NCBI GenBank assembly: GCA_039810485.1
Contig: JBDHXA010000020.1
Location: 1 to 39,326, forward strand
Length of the DNA stretch: 39,326 nt
Direction: 5' to 3'
DNA from: JADZAA01 sp039810485
Lineage (GTDB): Bacteria; Bacteroidota; Ignavibacteria; Kapaibacteriales; UBA961
The position numbers and the translations under genes were made by a program. Of this stretch, positions 16,796 to 26,481 are shown in pieces (the stretch's first letter is position 1; every line of letters begins with the position of its first letter). Below the pieces are notes generated by a model, which worked only from the letters and a program-made list of their open reading frames with translations, did not search any database and was not told the DNA's origin.

Positions 16796-17731
16796 ATGCA
16801 TGGAGGAATTGATGTTGGTGGAACTGCAATCAAATACGGCATTATTGACGATAAAGGAAATATTATCAGCATGGCGCAAATGCCAACAGGCGCTTCGAAA
16901 GGGCAAGAATTTATTATTGAGCGCATAGGCGGTGTTGTTGAAAATCTTAATAAAAAATGCATAAGTATTGGCATTGGCTTTCCTTCGGTTGTTTCGCCGA
17001 TTGATGGATGCGTGCATTTTCCTCCTAATCTTCCGGGCTGGGAAATTGTTCCGCTCAGAGATATAATAAAAGAAAAATATAGCGTTGATGCTGCTATTAT
17101 GAACGATGCAAATGCTGCGGCTCTTGCTGAAAGTGTACTCGGAGCAGGAAAAGATACGGACAATTTTCTGTATGTAACGCTTGGTACAGGAGTAGGAGGC
17201 GGTATAATACTCAATCGGAGTGTTTTTACTGGCGAAAGAGGTGGCGCTGGTGAAATTGGCCATGTCATTGTAGATTTACACGCAGAACCGTCCGAAAGTA
17301 AACATATTTACAGCGCCGGCTCGCTCGAGGAGCATGTAGGTCGCGATGGTATTCTAAATTTGGCGCAGCGTCTTATAAGAAAAAATCCGAATTCATCACT
17401 TGCACATTATAAAGAAAATCTTGATGTGGAGCATATTTCAAAAGCAGCGGAAAACGGAGATGTTATCGCCTATGAATGTTTAAAGATAACCGGAAAGATT
17501 CTTGGATTGGGTATTGCCGGAGTTTTGGCAGTTCTGGATTTGCATGTAGTTGTTATTGGCGGCGGCATTTCGCTTGCTCATCATTCATTGTTGGATTCAG
17601 TTCGAGATACATTGTATATTCGAGCTTTGCCAACAATAGCAAAATCGGTAGAAGTTCACCAAGCTCGATTCACAAAAAATGCAGGAATAATCGGCGCAGC
17701 TTTGGCCGGAAAAATTCATTCGGAAATGTAA
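16796..17731 (+). CDS. ROK-family sugar kinase (glucokinase-like) lacking the zinc motif
   Basis: A 311-residue ATP-dependent sugar kinase, probably acting on glucose or a related hexose. The phosphate-binding DVGGT is at 6-10, the catalytic Asp104 is in NDANAAA, the second glycine-rich motif LGTGVGGG is at 129-136, and the ROK signature GERGGAGEIGH is at 146-156. The cysteine cluster that normally follows (CxCGxxGCxE) is absent: the equivalent stretch near 163-180 reads SESKHIYSAGSLEEH, with no cysteine. Length is normal and there is no DNA-binding domain, so it is a kinase, not a repressor. The AAAGGA site (16781-16786) supports this start. It is divergent from the exporter operon and convergent with purL. 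Confidence 0.88.
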   Translation: MHGGIDVGGTAIKYGIIDDKGNIISMAQMPTGASKGQEFIIERIGGVVENLNKKCISIGIGFPSVVSPIDGCVHFPPNLPGWEIVPLRDIIKEKYSVDAAIMNDANAAALAESVLGAGKDTDNFLYVTLGTGVGGGIILNRSVFTGERGGAGEIGHVIVDLHAEPSESKHIYSAGSLEEHVGRDGILNLAQRLIRKNPNSSLAHYKENLDVEHISKAAENGDVIAYECLKITGKILGLGIAGVLAVLDLHVVVIGGGISLAHHSLLDSVRDTLYIRALPTIAKSVEVHQARFTKNAGIIGAALAGKIHSEM

Positions 17732-17806
17732 TAGCTTCCGAGTAAATAGCTTGTATGAAGAAAATTAAAGGATTTGTGTGCATAATTAAAACAGCGCTGG
17801 TCAGGT

Positions 17807-20110
17807 TTATAAGTATTTTGGAGCCATAATTTTGGGCAAGCTTCCATAGTATTCGGCTTTTAATGTCTCAACCGTAGTAGAAACTATTCCTTCGATTGTA
17901 AAATTATCTTTCTGCACTTTTCCTATTTCTGTGCAGTTAATGCCGTGCGCAGCGCAAACTGAATGTAATATTTCTGCTTTGTCAGTCGTTGCTGTTACAA
18001 CAATTCGGCTTTGCGCCTCGCCAAAAATATTGGCTGAATCTAAGGTGAAATCAAAGTCAATGTGAGCGCCTAAACCTTTAGGCGAATTTATTGCTTTTTC
18101 AGCAAGGCAGATCGCCAAGCCGCCCTCGGCACAATCATGCGCCGAGCGAATCAGTCCGCGACGAATGCCATGCAGCGTTGCTTTTTGTAATTTAACTTCT
18201 TCTTGTATTTCGAAAGTTGGAGCTGCGCCGGTTATTTCGCCGGCGGCTAGTTTGATAAATTCAGATCCGCCTAATTCTGCACGCTGCTTGCCTAAGAGAA
18301 ATATAAGGTCTCCTTCATTTTGGAATCCGCTGCTGCAAGTAAGCGAAAGATCATCAATCAAACCGAGCATTCCAATTGTCGGTGTTGGAAATACTGCATG
18401 ACGCTGCGATTCGTTGTGGAAGCTCACATTGCCGCCGGTAACAGGCGTATTCAATGCTTTGCACATATCACCAATGCCACGCACAGCCTCTTTGAATTGA
18501 TAATAGACTTCTGAGTCATAAGGATTTCCGAAATTCAGGCAATTGGTGATTGCAACTGGTTCTGCGCCGGTGCATACCACATTGCGGGCGGCTTCGGCAA
18601 CTGCCATCATGCCGCCATGATATGGGTCAAGATAAGCAAAACGGCTGTTACAGTCGACTGATACAGCAAAACCATGTCCGGGAAGCTCTTTAATTCGCAT
18701 AATGGCTGCGTCGCCTGAAATGCTGACTGTATTAGTACGCACCTGCGAATCATATTGCTCGTAAATCCATCTTTTGCTTGCAATTGTCGGTGAGGCGAGC
18801 AAACGCCAGAACAATTGTTCGTTTTCTGCGCCAGTAGTATTCCATTGGGAAAGATCTGCTGTTCGTGTATGAGCAAGATAGCGCGGTTCGGATGCTTCGC
18901 GGATATAGACAGGCGCGCCTCCACCAAGAACCAACGATTCCGCTGGTGTTTCTATAACTTGTTTGCCATGATAAAAAACTCGAATTATTCCGTCGTCGGT
19001 TACATGACCGATCTTGGTGATAGGCACATCCCATTTAGCACAGATATCTTGAGCAATGCGCTCCTTTTCGATTTCGACAACTGCCAGCATGCGCTCTTGA
19101 GATTCAGAAAGCATTATTTCGTAAGCGCTCATATCTTTTTCGCGCAAAGGAACGAGGTCAAGATCAATATACATACCGGATTTACCTTTTGCACTCATTT
19201 CCGAGGTCGAGCAGCAAATTCCGGCAGCACCCATATCCTGCATGCCGACAATGCAACCTGAAGCAATCAATTCCAATGCAGCTTCTAGAAGCAGTTTTTC
19301 TGAGAATGGATCGCCAACTTGCACGGTTGGACGCATATCTTCTGTTTTTTCATCAAATTCGCGGGAAGCAAGAAGCGATGCTCCATGAATGCCGTCGCGT
19401 CCGGTAGAACTACCTAAAATCATAACAGGGTTGCCGGCTCCTTTGGCAATTGCAGAAGCAGTTGCGTCGGTTTTTACAATTCCAACAGCCATCGCATTAA
19501 CTAATGGATTGTCAGTATAACAGCTGTCAAAATATACTTCGCCGCCAACAGTCGGAACGCCAAAGCAATTGCCGTAATGACCAATTCCCCGAACAACACC
19601 TTTGAGCAAATAGGCAGTGCGCGAAGTTTTTAACTCGCCAAAACGCAATGAGTTGAGAGCGGCTATTGGACGCGCGCCCATGGTAAAAATATCGCGTAAA
19701 ATTCCGCCTACTCCGGTTGCTGCGCCTTCAAATGGCTCTACTGCCGACGGATGATTGTGGCTTTCGATTTTGAAGCATATCGCATAACCTCCGCCAATAT
19801 CAACAAGTCCGGCATTTTCCTCTCCGGCTTCAACAAGCAAACGGCCACCAGAACGCGGCAGTGTTTTTAGCTGGAGAATAGAATTTTTATAAGAACAATG
19901 CTCGCTCCACATTACTGAATACACGCCAAGCTCTGTATACGTTGGTTTTCTACCGAGCACAGTAAGAATATTTTCATATTCCGATTCGGTCAGACCAAGC
20001 TCAAGGGCTGTTTTAACTGTTGCGTCAATTTCAGAATATAAGTGTGCGGGCAATGTCGCATTGGTAGGCGTAACGTTAAAATTCATTGCGAAAGGAAAAG
20101 AAAAAGACAT
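17807..20110 (-). CDS. purL: Phosphoribosylformylglycinamidine synthase subunit PurL
   Basis: The ATP-dependent synthase of the fourth step of purine synthesis, converting FGAR to FGAM using ammonia from PurQ, in a complex with PurS. Its 767 residues match the short form (about 740 in Bacillus) rather than the approximately 1300-residue fused enzyme. The N-terminal WSEHCSYKNS segment with the catalytic histidine, two AIRS-type halves, and repeated glycine-rich ATP motifs are present. purS and purQ are not in the window. The predicted promoter places the RNA start only a few bases before the ATG at 20110. The in-frame ATG at residue 9 (20086) is therefore a serious alternative start. Confidence 0.95.
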   Translation of the reverse strand: MSFSFPFAMNFNVTPTNATLPAHLYSEIDATVKTALELGLTESEYENILTVLGRKPTYTELGVYSVMWSEHCSYKNSILQLKTLPRSGGRLLVEAGEENAGLVDIGGGYAICFKIESHNHPSAVEPFEGAATGVGGILRDIFTMGARPIAALNSLRFGELKTSRTAYLLKGVVRGIGHYGNCFGVPTVGGEVYFDSCYTDNPLVNAMAVGIVKTDATASAIAKGAGNPVMILGSSTGRDGIHGASLLASREFDEKTEDMRPTVQVGDPFSEKLLLEAALELIASGCIVGMQDMGAAGICCSTSEMSAKGKSGMYIDLDLVPLREKDMSAYEIMLSESQERMLAVVEIEKERIAQDICAKWDVPITKIGHVTDDGIIRVFYHGKQVIETPAESLVLGGGAPVYIREASEPRYLAHTRTADLSQWNTTGAENEQLFWRLLASPTIASKRWIYEQYDSQVRTNTVSISGDAAIMRIKELPGHGFAVSVDCNSRFAYLDPYHGGMMAVAEAARNVVCTGAEPVAITNCLNFGNPYDSEVYYQFKEAVRGIGDMCKALNTPVTGGNVSFHNESQRHAVFPTPTIGMLGLIDDLSLTCSSGFQNEGDLIFLLGKQRAELGGSEFIKLAAGEITGAAPTFEIQEEVKLQKATLHGIRRGLIRSAHDCAEGGLAICLAEKAINSPKGLGAHIDFDFTLDSANIFGEAQSRIVVTATTDKAEILHSVCAAHGINCTEIGKVQKDNFTIEGIVSTTVETLKAEYYGSLPKIMAPKYL

Positions 20111-20121
20111 AATTTAATGTT

Positions 20122-20151
20122 CAAAAATACCACAACAACGCCGAACTGCAA
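20122..20151 (-). promoter_or_regulatory. purL promoter
   Basis: On the minus strand, TTG (complement of 20149-20151) is separated by 19 bases from TATTTTTG (complement of 20122-20129). This is an exact match to the Bacteroidota form TTG-N19-TAnnTTTG. Expected transcription start is near 20115, just upstream of the annotated purL ATG. Confidence 0.65.
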
Positions 20152-20268
20152 TATAGGCAAAATAAGACGCAAAGCCAGAATGCCGTTTCATTTCTCTTGA
20201 TTTCAACACAAATCTTCTTTTTACGGTAATTTTGAATTCAGATTATTTGTTTTTGTCTGTTTTTTTAC

Positions 20269-22617
20269 ATGGATGTGATTCTAAAGCATTTTTCAATAAA
20301 TAGCATTGATTCAGAGCGGCTTTATAAGTGGTTTCTTCGAGTTCTTGCAGCCATTGGCTGCTGTCTTGGATTGTTTATTTTTCTCGATCTTGTTTTTCCG
20401 TTTCGCTTGAATATTCCGTACTCGCAATTAATTGCGGCATCTGACAGCACGCCGCTTCATGCTTTATTGGCGCGCGATGATAAATGGCGGATGAAAATGG
20501 AGCCAAGTGATATCAGCCTGATTATGCGCCGCGCTTTTATTGAAAAGGAAGATCGCTGGTTCTATTGGCATATAGGTGTAAATCCGTTTGCAATAGTCCG
20601 CGCTGCCGTCAATAATGTTCTCCACGGCAAGACTACTTCCGGAGCCAGCACTATAACAATGCAAACTGCCCGATTAGCCGAACCAAAAGAGCGAACAATA
20701 TGGAATAAAATTATTGAAGTGTTTAGGGCATTGCAGCTCGAAACTCATTACAGCAAACAGCAAATTTTGGAATTATATTTGGATCTTGTGCCTTATGGCG
20801 GCAATATCGAAGGGACAAAAGCGGCATCATTGCTATATTTTGGCACCATGCCCGCCAAATTATCGCCTGCGCAAACTATTGCATTGACGATTATTCCTAA
20901 TCGCCCTACTTCGCTTGCATTGGGCAAGAACAACGATTCAATAGTATTTGCTCGCAATCGCTGGCTTGTAAAATTTGCAAAATCAGGGATCTTTACACAA
21001 AATGAGATGCAATCGGCAATTACCGAGCCGCTCGATGCTGTTCGGCGTAATCCGCCCGGAATAGCGCGACATATAGCAGTGCGCCTTGCGCGAGAATATC
21101 CGCAGAAACCGATAATTTATTCGACTATTGTTCCTTCTGTGCAGCAAAAAGTGCAGAATCTATGCTCTAACTATTCGCGAAATAAAGCGCTTGTAGGTAT
21201 TTACAACGCTTCTGTCATCGTTGTCAATAATGCAACCGGTGAAGTGGAAGGATATGTCGGGAACTCTGATTTCGACGATAATGCTCATCAAGGTCAAGTA
21301 GACGGCGTAATTGCAGTGAGGTCGCCCGGGAGCGCACTCAAACCTTTGGTATATGCAATGGCTTTTGACAAGGGCATTATAACACCTAAAACTGTAATAA
21401 CTGATGTGCCAGTAAATTTTAACGGTTTTTCGCCGGAAAACTTCAATAGAAAATACAACGGATTGGTAACGGCCGAGAATGCTCTTGCTTATTCTTTGAA
21501 TGTTCCCGCTGTAAAAATTATGAATGAATTGCATCCAGAAGCGGTAGTAAAAACATTGGTAAATGCCGGATTTAGACAAATAGCAGCAGATAAAAATCGC
21601 TTGGGCTTGTCCGTTGTGTTGGGTGGTTGCGGTGTGCGCCTCGAAGAAATGGTCTCGTTGTATGAAGCATTTGCAAGAGGCGGCGCACATCATTCGCTGA
21701 AATACACTCTCGATGATCGCCTGCATAACGACAGCGCTCGCATTATCTCGCCGCAAGCAGCATATATTCTTGCAGAAATTCTTACGAAGCCATTGCGTCC
21801 CGATCTTCCGCGCAATGTAGAAAGCAGTTTTCGCTTGCCGAAAGTAGCTTGGAAAACAGGAACCTCGTATGGCAGACGCGATGCATGGAGCATTGGGTAT
21901 AATAAGCGCTACACAATCGGCGTGTGGATGGGAAATTTTACTGGTGTGGGCGCGCCTGATCTCACTGGCGCTGATATAGCAACGCCGCTTCTTTTTGCCA
22001 TTTTTAACACGCTCGACTACGCCGGATCGAATGAATGGTTTTTCCCACCCAAAGGATTAGATTTCCGATATGTATGTTCTGAAACAGGACGATTGCCAGC
22101 CGACTTTTGCAGCAATCAAGTAATGGATTATTATATTCCGAGCAAATCCGACAGCAAGCGATGCGAACATCGCAAAGCAGTTTTTATCGCGCCGGACAGC
22201 TCCATAAGTTATTGCGGCTCATGTTTGCCGGAAAACGGCTATGTGAAAGCATTCTATCAAAATTTGCCTCCAGAGCTTATTGCGTTCTATGAATCCGAGC
22301 ACATTTCTTATTCCAAAATTCCAAATCACAATCCAAATTGCAACCGAATTTTAACTGAATATCCGCCGGCTATCACTTCTCCAATAGGAAATAAAACTTA
22401 TATATTAGAACGAGGAGAGAAGCAGGAGCTAATGCTGAGCTGCGCTGCATCTAATGATGTCTCAACAATCTATTGGTATATCAACGATAAGTTTATCGCA
22501 TCGGCAAAGCCCGGTAAATCTGTATTCTTTACGCCTGTTTCCGGCGAGATTAAAATATCATGCTCAGACGATAAGGGTCGAAATACAGACATTTATATTC
22601 ATGTTGAAGAGCGATAG
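20269..22617 (+). CDS. pbpC: Penicillin-binding protein 1C
   Basis: A 782-residue bifunctional peptidoglycan synthase anchored by one helix (about residues 21-45). The glycosyltransferase (GT51) domain has the catalytic glutamate in EDRWFYWHIG (94-103) and GASTITMQ (125-132). The transpeptidase domain has the active serine in SALK (355-358), SLN (409-411) and KTGTS (529-533). The C-terminal BiPBP domain (about 690-782) marks the PBP1C subfamily. In many bacteria pbpC pairs with an alpha-2-macroglobulin gene; none is seen here. A TAATTTTG box at 20227-20234 may belong to its promoter, but a matching -33 element is missing. Confidence 0.93.
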   Translation: MDVILKHFSINSIDSERLYKWFLRVLAAIGCCLGLFIFLDLVFPFRLNIPYSQLIAASDSTPLHALLARDDKWRMKMEPSDISLIMRRAFIEKEDRWFYWHIGVNPFAIVRAAVNNVLHGKTTSGASTITMQTARLAEPKERTIWNKIIEVFRALQLETHYSKQQILELYLDLVPYGGNIEGTKAASLLYFGTMPAKLSPAQTIALTIIPNRPTSLALGKNNDSIVFARNRWLVKFAKSGIFTQNEMQSAITEPLDAVRRNPPGIARHIAVRLAREYPQKPIIYSTIVPSVQQKVQNLCSNYSRNKALVGIYNASVIVVNNATGEVEGYVGNSDFDDNAHQGQVDGVIAVRSPGSALKPLVYAMAFDKGIITPKTVITDVPVNFNGFSPENFNRKYNGLVTAENALAYSLNVPAVKIMNELHPEAVVKTLVNAGFRQIAADKNRLGLSVVLGGCGVRLEEMVSLYEAFARGGAHHSLKYTLDDRLHNDSARIISPQAAYILAEILTKPLRPDLPRNVESSFRLPKVAWKTGTSYGRRDAWSIGYNKRYTIGVWMGNFTGVGAPDLTGADIATPLLFAIFNTLDYAGSNEWFFPPKGLDFRYVCSETGRLPADFCSNQVMDYYIPSKSDSKRCEHRKAVFIAPDSSISYCGSCLPENGYVKAFYQNLPPELIAFYESEHISYSKIPNHNPNCNRILTEYPPAITSPIGNKTYILERGEKQELMLSCAASNDVSTIYWYINDKFIASAKPGKSVFFTPVSGEIKISCSDDKGRNTDIYIHVEER

Positions 22618-22755
22618 AATCAATTTGCTGTAGTGAAAAAAATGTTCTTGAGTTCGGATTGGAGATGATAAATTAGTAAGAAACTGCTTGATTTATAGAT
22701 ATTTATGTTTCTGAATAACTTCTGAATTGCAGAAAAGATCAACTTTTGTCATTTC

Positions 22756-22785
22756 TTGAAATACCGTGTCTTTTCTGTATTTTTG
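22756..22785 (+). promoter_or_regulatory. asd promoter
   Basis: TTG (22756-22758), a 19-base spacer and TATTTTTG (22778-22785) match the Bacteroidota promoter pattern exactly. The expected RNA start near 22792 gives a leader of about 35 bases to the GTG start of asd. The rest of the 22618-22825 gap shows only a very short hairpin after pbpC. Confidence 0.7.
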
Positions 22786-22825
22786 CTGTGAATAGTTCCA
22801 GTGTATCAAGTCATAATTTTCTCTC

Positions 22826-23818
22826 GTGAAAAAATATTCTGTTGCCGTTTGCGGAGCTACCGGTTTGGTCGGCCGCACAATGGCACAAATACTCATAGAG
22901 CGAAATTTTCCGATTTCGCAGATTTATTTTTTTGCTTCCTCGCGTTCTGCCGGTGCTGAATTGCTGTGGAATGGGAAGTTGCATTGTGTTGAAGAGCTTA
23001 CAGAAAACTCGTTCAACAATATAGATTTTGCATTGTTTTCTGCCGGCGGCAAAACGAGTGCAAAATTCGCGCCTGCTGCTGCTGCTTCCGGCTGCATTGT
23101 AATTGATAATAGCAGCGCTTGGAGAATGAATGAAGATGTGCCACTTGTTGTTCCAGAAGTTAATTCGGCGACTCTTGCAGTGCACAGCAACATTATTGCA
23201 AATCCCAACTGCTCTACTATTCAATTAGTCATGGTATTGAAGCCATTGCACGACGCACTCGGATTGCGTCGTGTAGTAGTTTCCACATATCAATCTGTCA
23301 GCGGAGCTGGTCAAAAAGGCATAGATCAATTAAATGACGAGATAGCAGGCAGAGAATCGCTAAGCAAAATTTCACAGCATCGCCTTGCATATAATACAGT
23401 TTTTCACAATTTTCAACCAAACGAAGATTACAGCGAAGAGGAAATAAAAATAAAGCAGGAAACCCGAAAAATCCTGAGTATGCCGGATTTGCCTATAACG
23501 GCAACATGCGTGCGCATTCCCATTCTGGGCGGACATGGTGAATCAGTGAATATAGAAACGAATATTTCGGCAAGCATCAATGATATTCGTGAAATTCTCG
23601 AATTTATGCCCGGTGTAGTTGTCCACGATAATATTGCTTTGCAAGAATATCCTACAACGCTTTACGCTACCGGAACTGACGATGTATATGTTGGGAGAAT
23701 ACGGCGTGATGAGTCTGTGAAAAACGGCTATAATCTATGGATTGTAGCCGACAATCTTCGCAAAGGTGCCGCAACGAACGCAGTGCAGATTGCGGAAGAA
23801 TTAATCAGGCAGTCATAG
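22826..23818 (+). CDS. asd: Aspartate-semialdehyde dehydrogenase
   Basis: This enzyme reduces aspartyl phosphate to aspartate semialdehyde with NADPH, the branch point toward lysine/diaminopimelate, threonine and methionine. In 330 residues one sees the nucleotide motif GATGLVG (10-16), the catalytic Cys129 in NPNCSTIQ, and the downstream SVSGAGQKG segment. Length is typical. The start is GTG; no upstream in-frame ATG gives a better fit, and a well-formed promoter lies at the right distance. It is followed 36 bases later by nhaA on the same strand. Confidence 0.94.
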   Translation: MKKYSVAVCGATGLVGRTMAQILIERNFPISQIYFFASSRSAGAELLWNGKLHCVEELTENSFNNIDFALFSAGGKTSAKFAPAAAASGCIVIDNSSAWRMNEDVPLVVPEVNSATLAVHSNIIANPNCSTIQLVMVLKPLHDALGLRRVVVSTYQSVSGAGQKGIDQLNDEIAGRESLSKISQHRLAYNTVFHNFQPNEDYSEEEIKIKQETRKILSMPDLPITATCVRIPILGGHGESVNIETNISASINDIREILEFMPGVVVHDNIALQEYPTTLYATGTDDVYVGRIRRDESVKNGYNLWIVADNLRKGAATNAVQIAEELIRQS

Positions 23819-23854
23819 CAGATTCAAATTATCTGCTTTTCAAATCTAAACAAT

Positions 23855-25183
23855 ATGCCTTCAAAAAAAAGAATATATTCGCTGCGAAAAAAACCGATTT
23901 ATATATTGCGTGCATTCCAAAACTTCTTTGCTAAATATGTTTCGGGTGGCATTTTACTGCTGGTTTTTGCAATACTTGCACTCCTTTGGGTAAATTCTGA
24001 ATTTCATGCAAGTTATGAACATTTGTTTCAAACAGTAATTACCGTTGGAACGCATGATTTCGGTTTGTCGGAGCGAATGATATTTTGGATTAACGACGGA
24101 CTGATGGCTGTATTTTTTCTTGCTGTTGGTCTGGAAATTAAGCGCGAGTTTTTAGTCGGAGAATTATCAACATCCAAAAAAGCATTTCTGCCGCTTTTTG
24201 CAGCATTAGGCGGAATGATATTTCCTGCGCTGATTTATGCAACTTTTAACGCCCAAACCGAATTTTCGCATGGCTGGGGAATACCAACTGCCACCGATAT
24301 TGCTTTTGCGCTTGGTGCCCTTGCATTGCTTGGAAAGCGAGTGCCGCTTGGTCTGAAAGTATTTTTGGCTGCATTGGCTATTGCCGATGATTTGGGCGCC
24401 GTTGTGGTGATTGCGCTGTTCTATTCTAAAGGTCTGGCGCTCAATTATATAGGAGCGACTGCACTTGTTTTTGTCTTTTTATTGGCAGGTAATAAATCAA
24501 ATATTCGTTCAAGCTGGTTCTACGGCATTTTTGGAATAATTCTTTGGTGGTGCATGCTGCAATCTGGCATTCATGCAACAGTGGCAGGAGTAGCATTAGC
24601 ATTGACAATTCCTGCGCGACCTCGCATATCTATGACTGATTTTGCGGCTCAATCACAGGCAGCAATAATTGAAATCGACGCGGAAAATATTCATTTAGAT
24701 AAAACCCAAGACGCCATTCAACAGCTTGAATCACTTTGCGACAGCGCGCAAACCCCATTGCATAAATTTGAACATGCTTTGCAGCCGTATGTTTCATATT
24801 TGATACTACCGTTATTTTCATTGGCAAATGCTGGAATATATCTCAGAAATATTGATTTATCTGTCGCATATACAAGTCATATAACGCTCGGAGTAATGCT
24901 TGGATTAGTGTTCGGAAAGGTTGTCGGCGTCTTTTCTTTTACGTGGATTTCTGTTAAAATTGGAATTTCAGAATTGCCAAAAGGTATAACTATTAGAAAT
25001 ATATTTGGCGTTAGCTGGCTCTGCGGCATTGGATTTACAATGTCGCTTTTTGTTACCGGTCTTGCCTTTGCCGATGATGTTGCAACAACAAATGCAAAAA
25101 TTGGCATCTTTACGGCTTCTCTTGCTGCCGGAATGCTTGGATATATGATTTTGCAAAAACAATTATCGTCGAATAATTCTTAG
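23855..25183 (+). CDS. nhaA: Na+/H+ antiporter NhaA
   Basis: A 442-residue inner-membrane antiporter that expels Na+ in exchange for protons. The ion-binding aspartates are visible as Asp178-Asp179 in AIADDLGAVV, and Asp148 lies in the TATDIAFALG segment of the unwound helix. The family hallmark VGLEIKREFLVGEL is at 91-104. It is about 50 residues longer than the E. coli protein, mainly through a hydrophilic loop around residues 255-310 and a basic N-terminus. It lies 36 bases after asd, so it may be read from the same promoter, though the two have no obvious functional link. Confidence 0.95.
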   Translation: MPSKKRIYSLRKKPIYILRAFQNFFAKYVSGGILLLVFAILALLWVNSEFHASYEHLFQTVITVGTHDFGLSERMIFWINDGLMAVFFLAVGLEIKREFLVGELSTSKKAFLPLFAALGGMIFPALIYATFNAQTEFSHGWGIPTATDIAFALGALALLGKRVPLGLKVFLAALAIADDLGAVVVIALFYSKGLALNYIGATALVFVFLLAGNKSNIRSSWFYGIFGIILWWCMLQSGIHATVAGVALALTIPARPRISMTDFAAQSQAAIIEIDAENIHLDKTQDAIQQLESLCDSAQTPLHKFEHALQPYVSYLILPLFSLANAGIYLRNIDLSVAYTSHITLGVMLGLVFGKVVGVFSFTWISVKIGISELPKGITIRNIFGVSWLCGIGFTMSLFVTGLAFADDVATTNAKIGIFTASLAAGMLGYMILQKQLSSNNS

Positions 25184-25315
25184 AATGCATTTGTTTAATA
25201 AACGTAAGATATTAACTATGCAATATAGAATTAATATATTGGAATTATTCTGCTCAACAATAATAGATTGTCTTAGTTCTGTCCTGATAAAATAATAACG
25301 CTTAAATTTAATATT

Positions 25316-25789
25316 ATGAATGAAAAAGAATATTTTATGCGCCAAGCAATTCAGGCATCTCTGGACTCTATACGGTCAGGAAGCGGTGGCCCGTTTGGCG
25401 CTGTCATTGTAAAGAATGGAGAAATTATTGCCAGCGGAACTAATATGGTAGCGCCGTCTAACGACCCTACTGCACATGCTGAGATTACTGTAATACGCAA
25501 TACTTGTAACATATTAGGTACATTCAATTTGAAGGGTTGCGAGATATACGCTAGCTGCGAGCCGTGCCCTATGTGCCTTGCTGCAATTTATTGGGCGCGA
25601 ATAGATAAGCTGTACTATGCAAATACAAAACAGGATGCAGCCGCAATAGGTTTCGATGACAGTTTTATTTATAAAGAAATTACCTTAGAAAATGAAAAAA
25701 GGAGCTTGCCAACGGAGCAAATACTTGGCAGTGAGGCAATGCTTGCATTTCATGAATGGCAGGATAAAACTGACAAGATTATGTATTAA
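25316..25789 (+). CDS. guaD: Guanine deaminase, cytidine-deaminase fold
   Basis: A 157-residue zinc hydrolase that probably converts guanine to xanthine. The zinc site is formed by His54 in TAHAEI (with the catalytic Glu56) and by Cys84 and Cys87 in PCPMC. The following AIYWARI and the DDSFIYKEI segment near residues 124-132 match GuaD of Bacillus type better than TadA, which edits tRNA. A plain nucleoside deaminase remains possible. No strong ribosome-binding site is seen. Neighbours give no pathway hint. Confidence 0.82.
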   Translation: MNEKEYFMRQAIQASLDSIRSGSGGPFGAVIVKNGEIIASGTNMVAPSNDPTAHAEITVIRNTCNILGTFNLKGCEIYASCEPCPMCLAAIYWARIDKLYYANTKQDAAAIGFDDSFIYKEITLENEKRSLPTEQILGSEAMLAFHEWQDKTDKIMY

Positions 25790-25884
25790 TAAAAAATATG
25801 AGTTTATTAATTATTCTGTTCGTTTTTATTGTGAATTTATGCCAAATATAAAATATCATTTATATTAAAAAAACGGAGTTGAAA

Positions 25885-26430
25885 ATGAATCTTGGCGAAC
25901 ACATTATTGAAAATCTGACGTTTGAATTTAAAGCGTTAAAGCGCATGGCTGACCGTTCTCTCGAACAGCTTCAAGACGAATTGTTTTTTCACTCTCTTGG
26001 AATTGAATCAAACTCGCCGGCAATTATTGTGCAGCATATAAGCGGAAATTTGCGCTCTCGTTTTACTGATTTTCTTACAACCGATGGAGAAAAGCCGGAT
26101 CGTAACCGCGATGCCGAATTTGAAGAAAGCAATTTATCTCGCGAGGAAATTATGAAAAATTGGGAATTAAGCTGGCAGATATTATTTGATGCACTTAGCT
26201 CACTTTCATCTGAAAAATTAGTACATGAAGTTACAATTCGTGGTGAAAAATGCACTACTCTGCAAGCGTTGATGCGTCAAATTACACATTACGGCGGGCA
26301 TTGCGGTCAAATCGTTTATATCGTAAAATTAATGCTGGGACAGCATTGGGAAACTCTGACTATTCCGCGTGGAAAATCGAAGACTTGGCAGCCAATGCAT
26401 AATGCAGAACAAAAATATTTTAAGAAATAA
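25885..26430 (+). CDS. DUF1572/DinB-like protein
   Basis: A 181-residue protein of the DinB/YfiT-like four-helix superfamily, DUF1572 branch. The start ATG at 25885 is chosen because GGAG at 25875-25878 sits 6 bases upstream; the in-frame TTG at 25879 abuts that site and cannot use it. Histidines placed as in metal-binding DinB proteins are visible: HIS in the VQHISGN segment, and HYGGHCGQ near the C-terminus. Family members are presumed metal-dependent enzymes or thiol-related proteins, but the function of this branch is not established. It is monocistronic by appearance. Confidence 0.75.
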   Translation: MNLGEHIIENLTFEFKALKRMADRSLEQLQDELFFHSLGIESNSPAIIVQHISGNLRSRFTDFLTTDGEKPDRNRDAEFEESNLSREEIMKNWELSWQILFDALSSLSSEKLVHEVTIRGEKCTTLQALMRQITHYGGHCGQIVYIVKLMLGQHWETLTIPRGKSKTWQPMHNAEQKYFKK

Positions 26431-26481
26431 TTCGGTATAAAAATAATCTATTTTTAACATAAAATAATACAAAAGACAATA

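Noticed and set aside
16726..17268. Two long minus-strand frames opposite the start of the ROK kinase
   Set aside because: They are antisense to conserved ROK motifs on the plus strand and show low-complexity composition.
20111..20268. Purine riboswitch upstream of purL
   Set aside because: The predicted RNA start leaves almost no leader, and no conserved purine-aptamer pattern was seen.
25316..25789. tRNA adenosine deaminase TadA
   Set aside because: The AIYWARI and DDSFIYKEI segments fit guanine deaminase better, although the shared fold keeps a small doubt.
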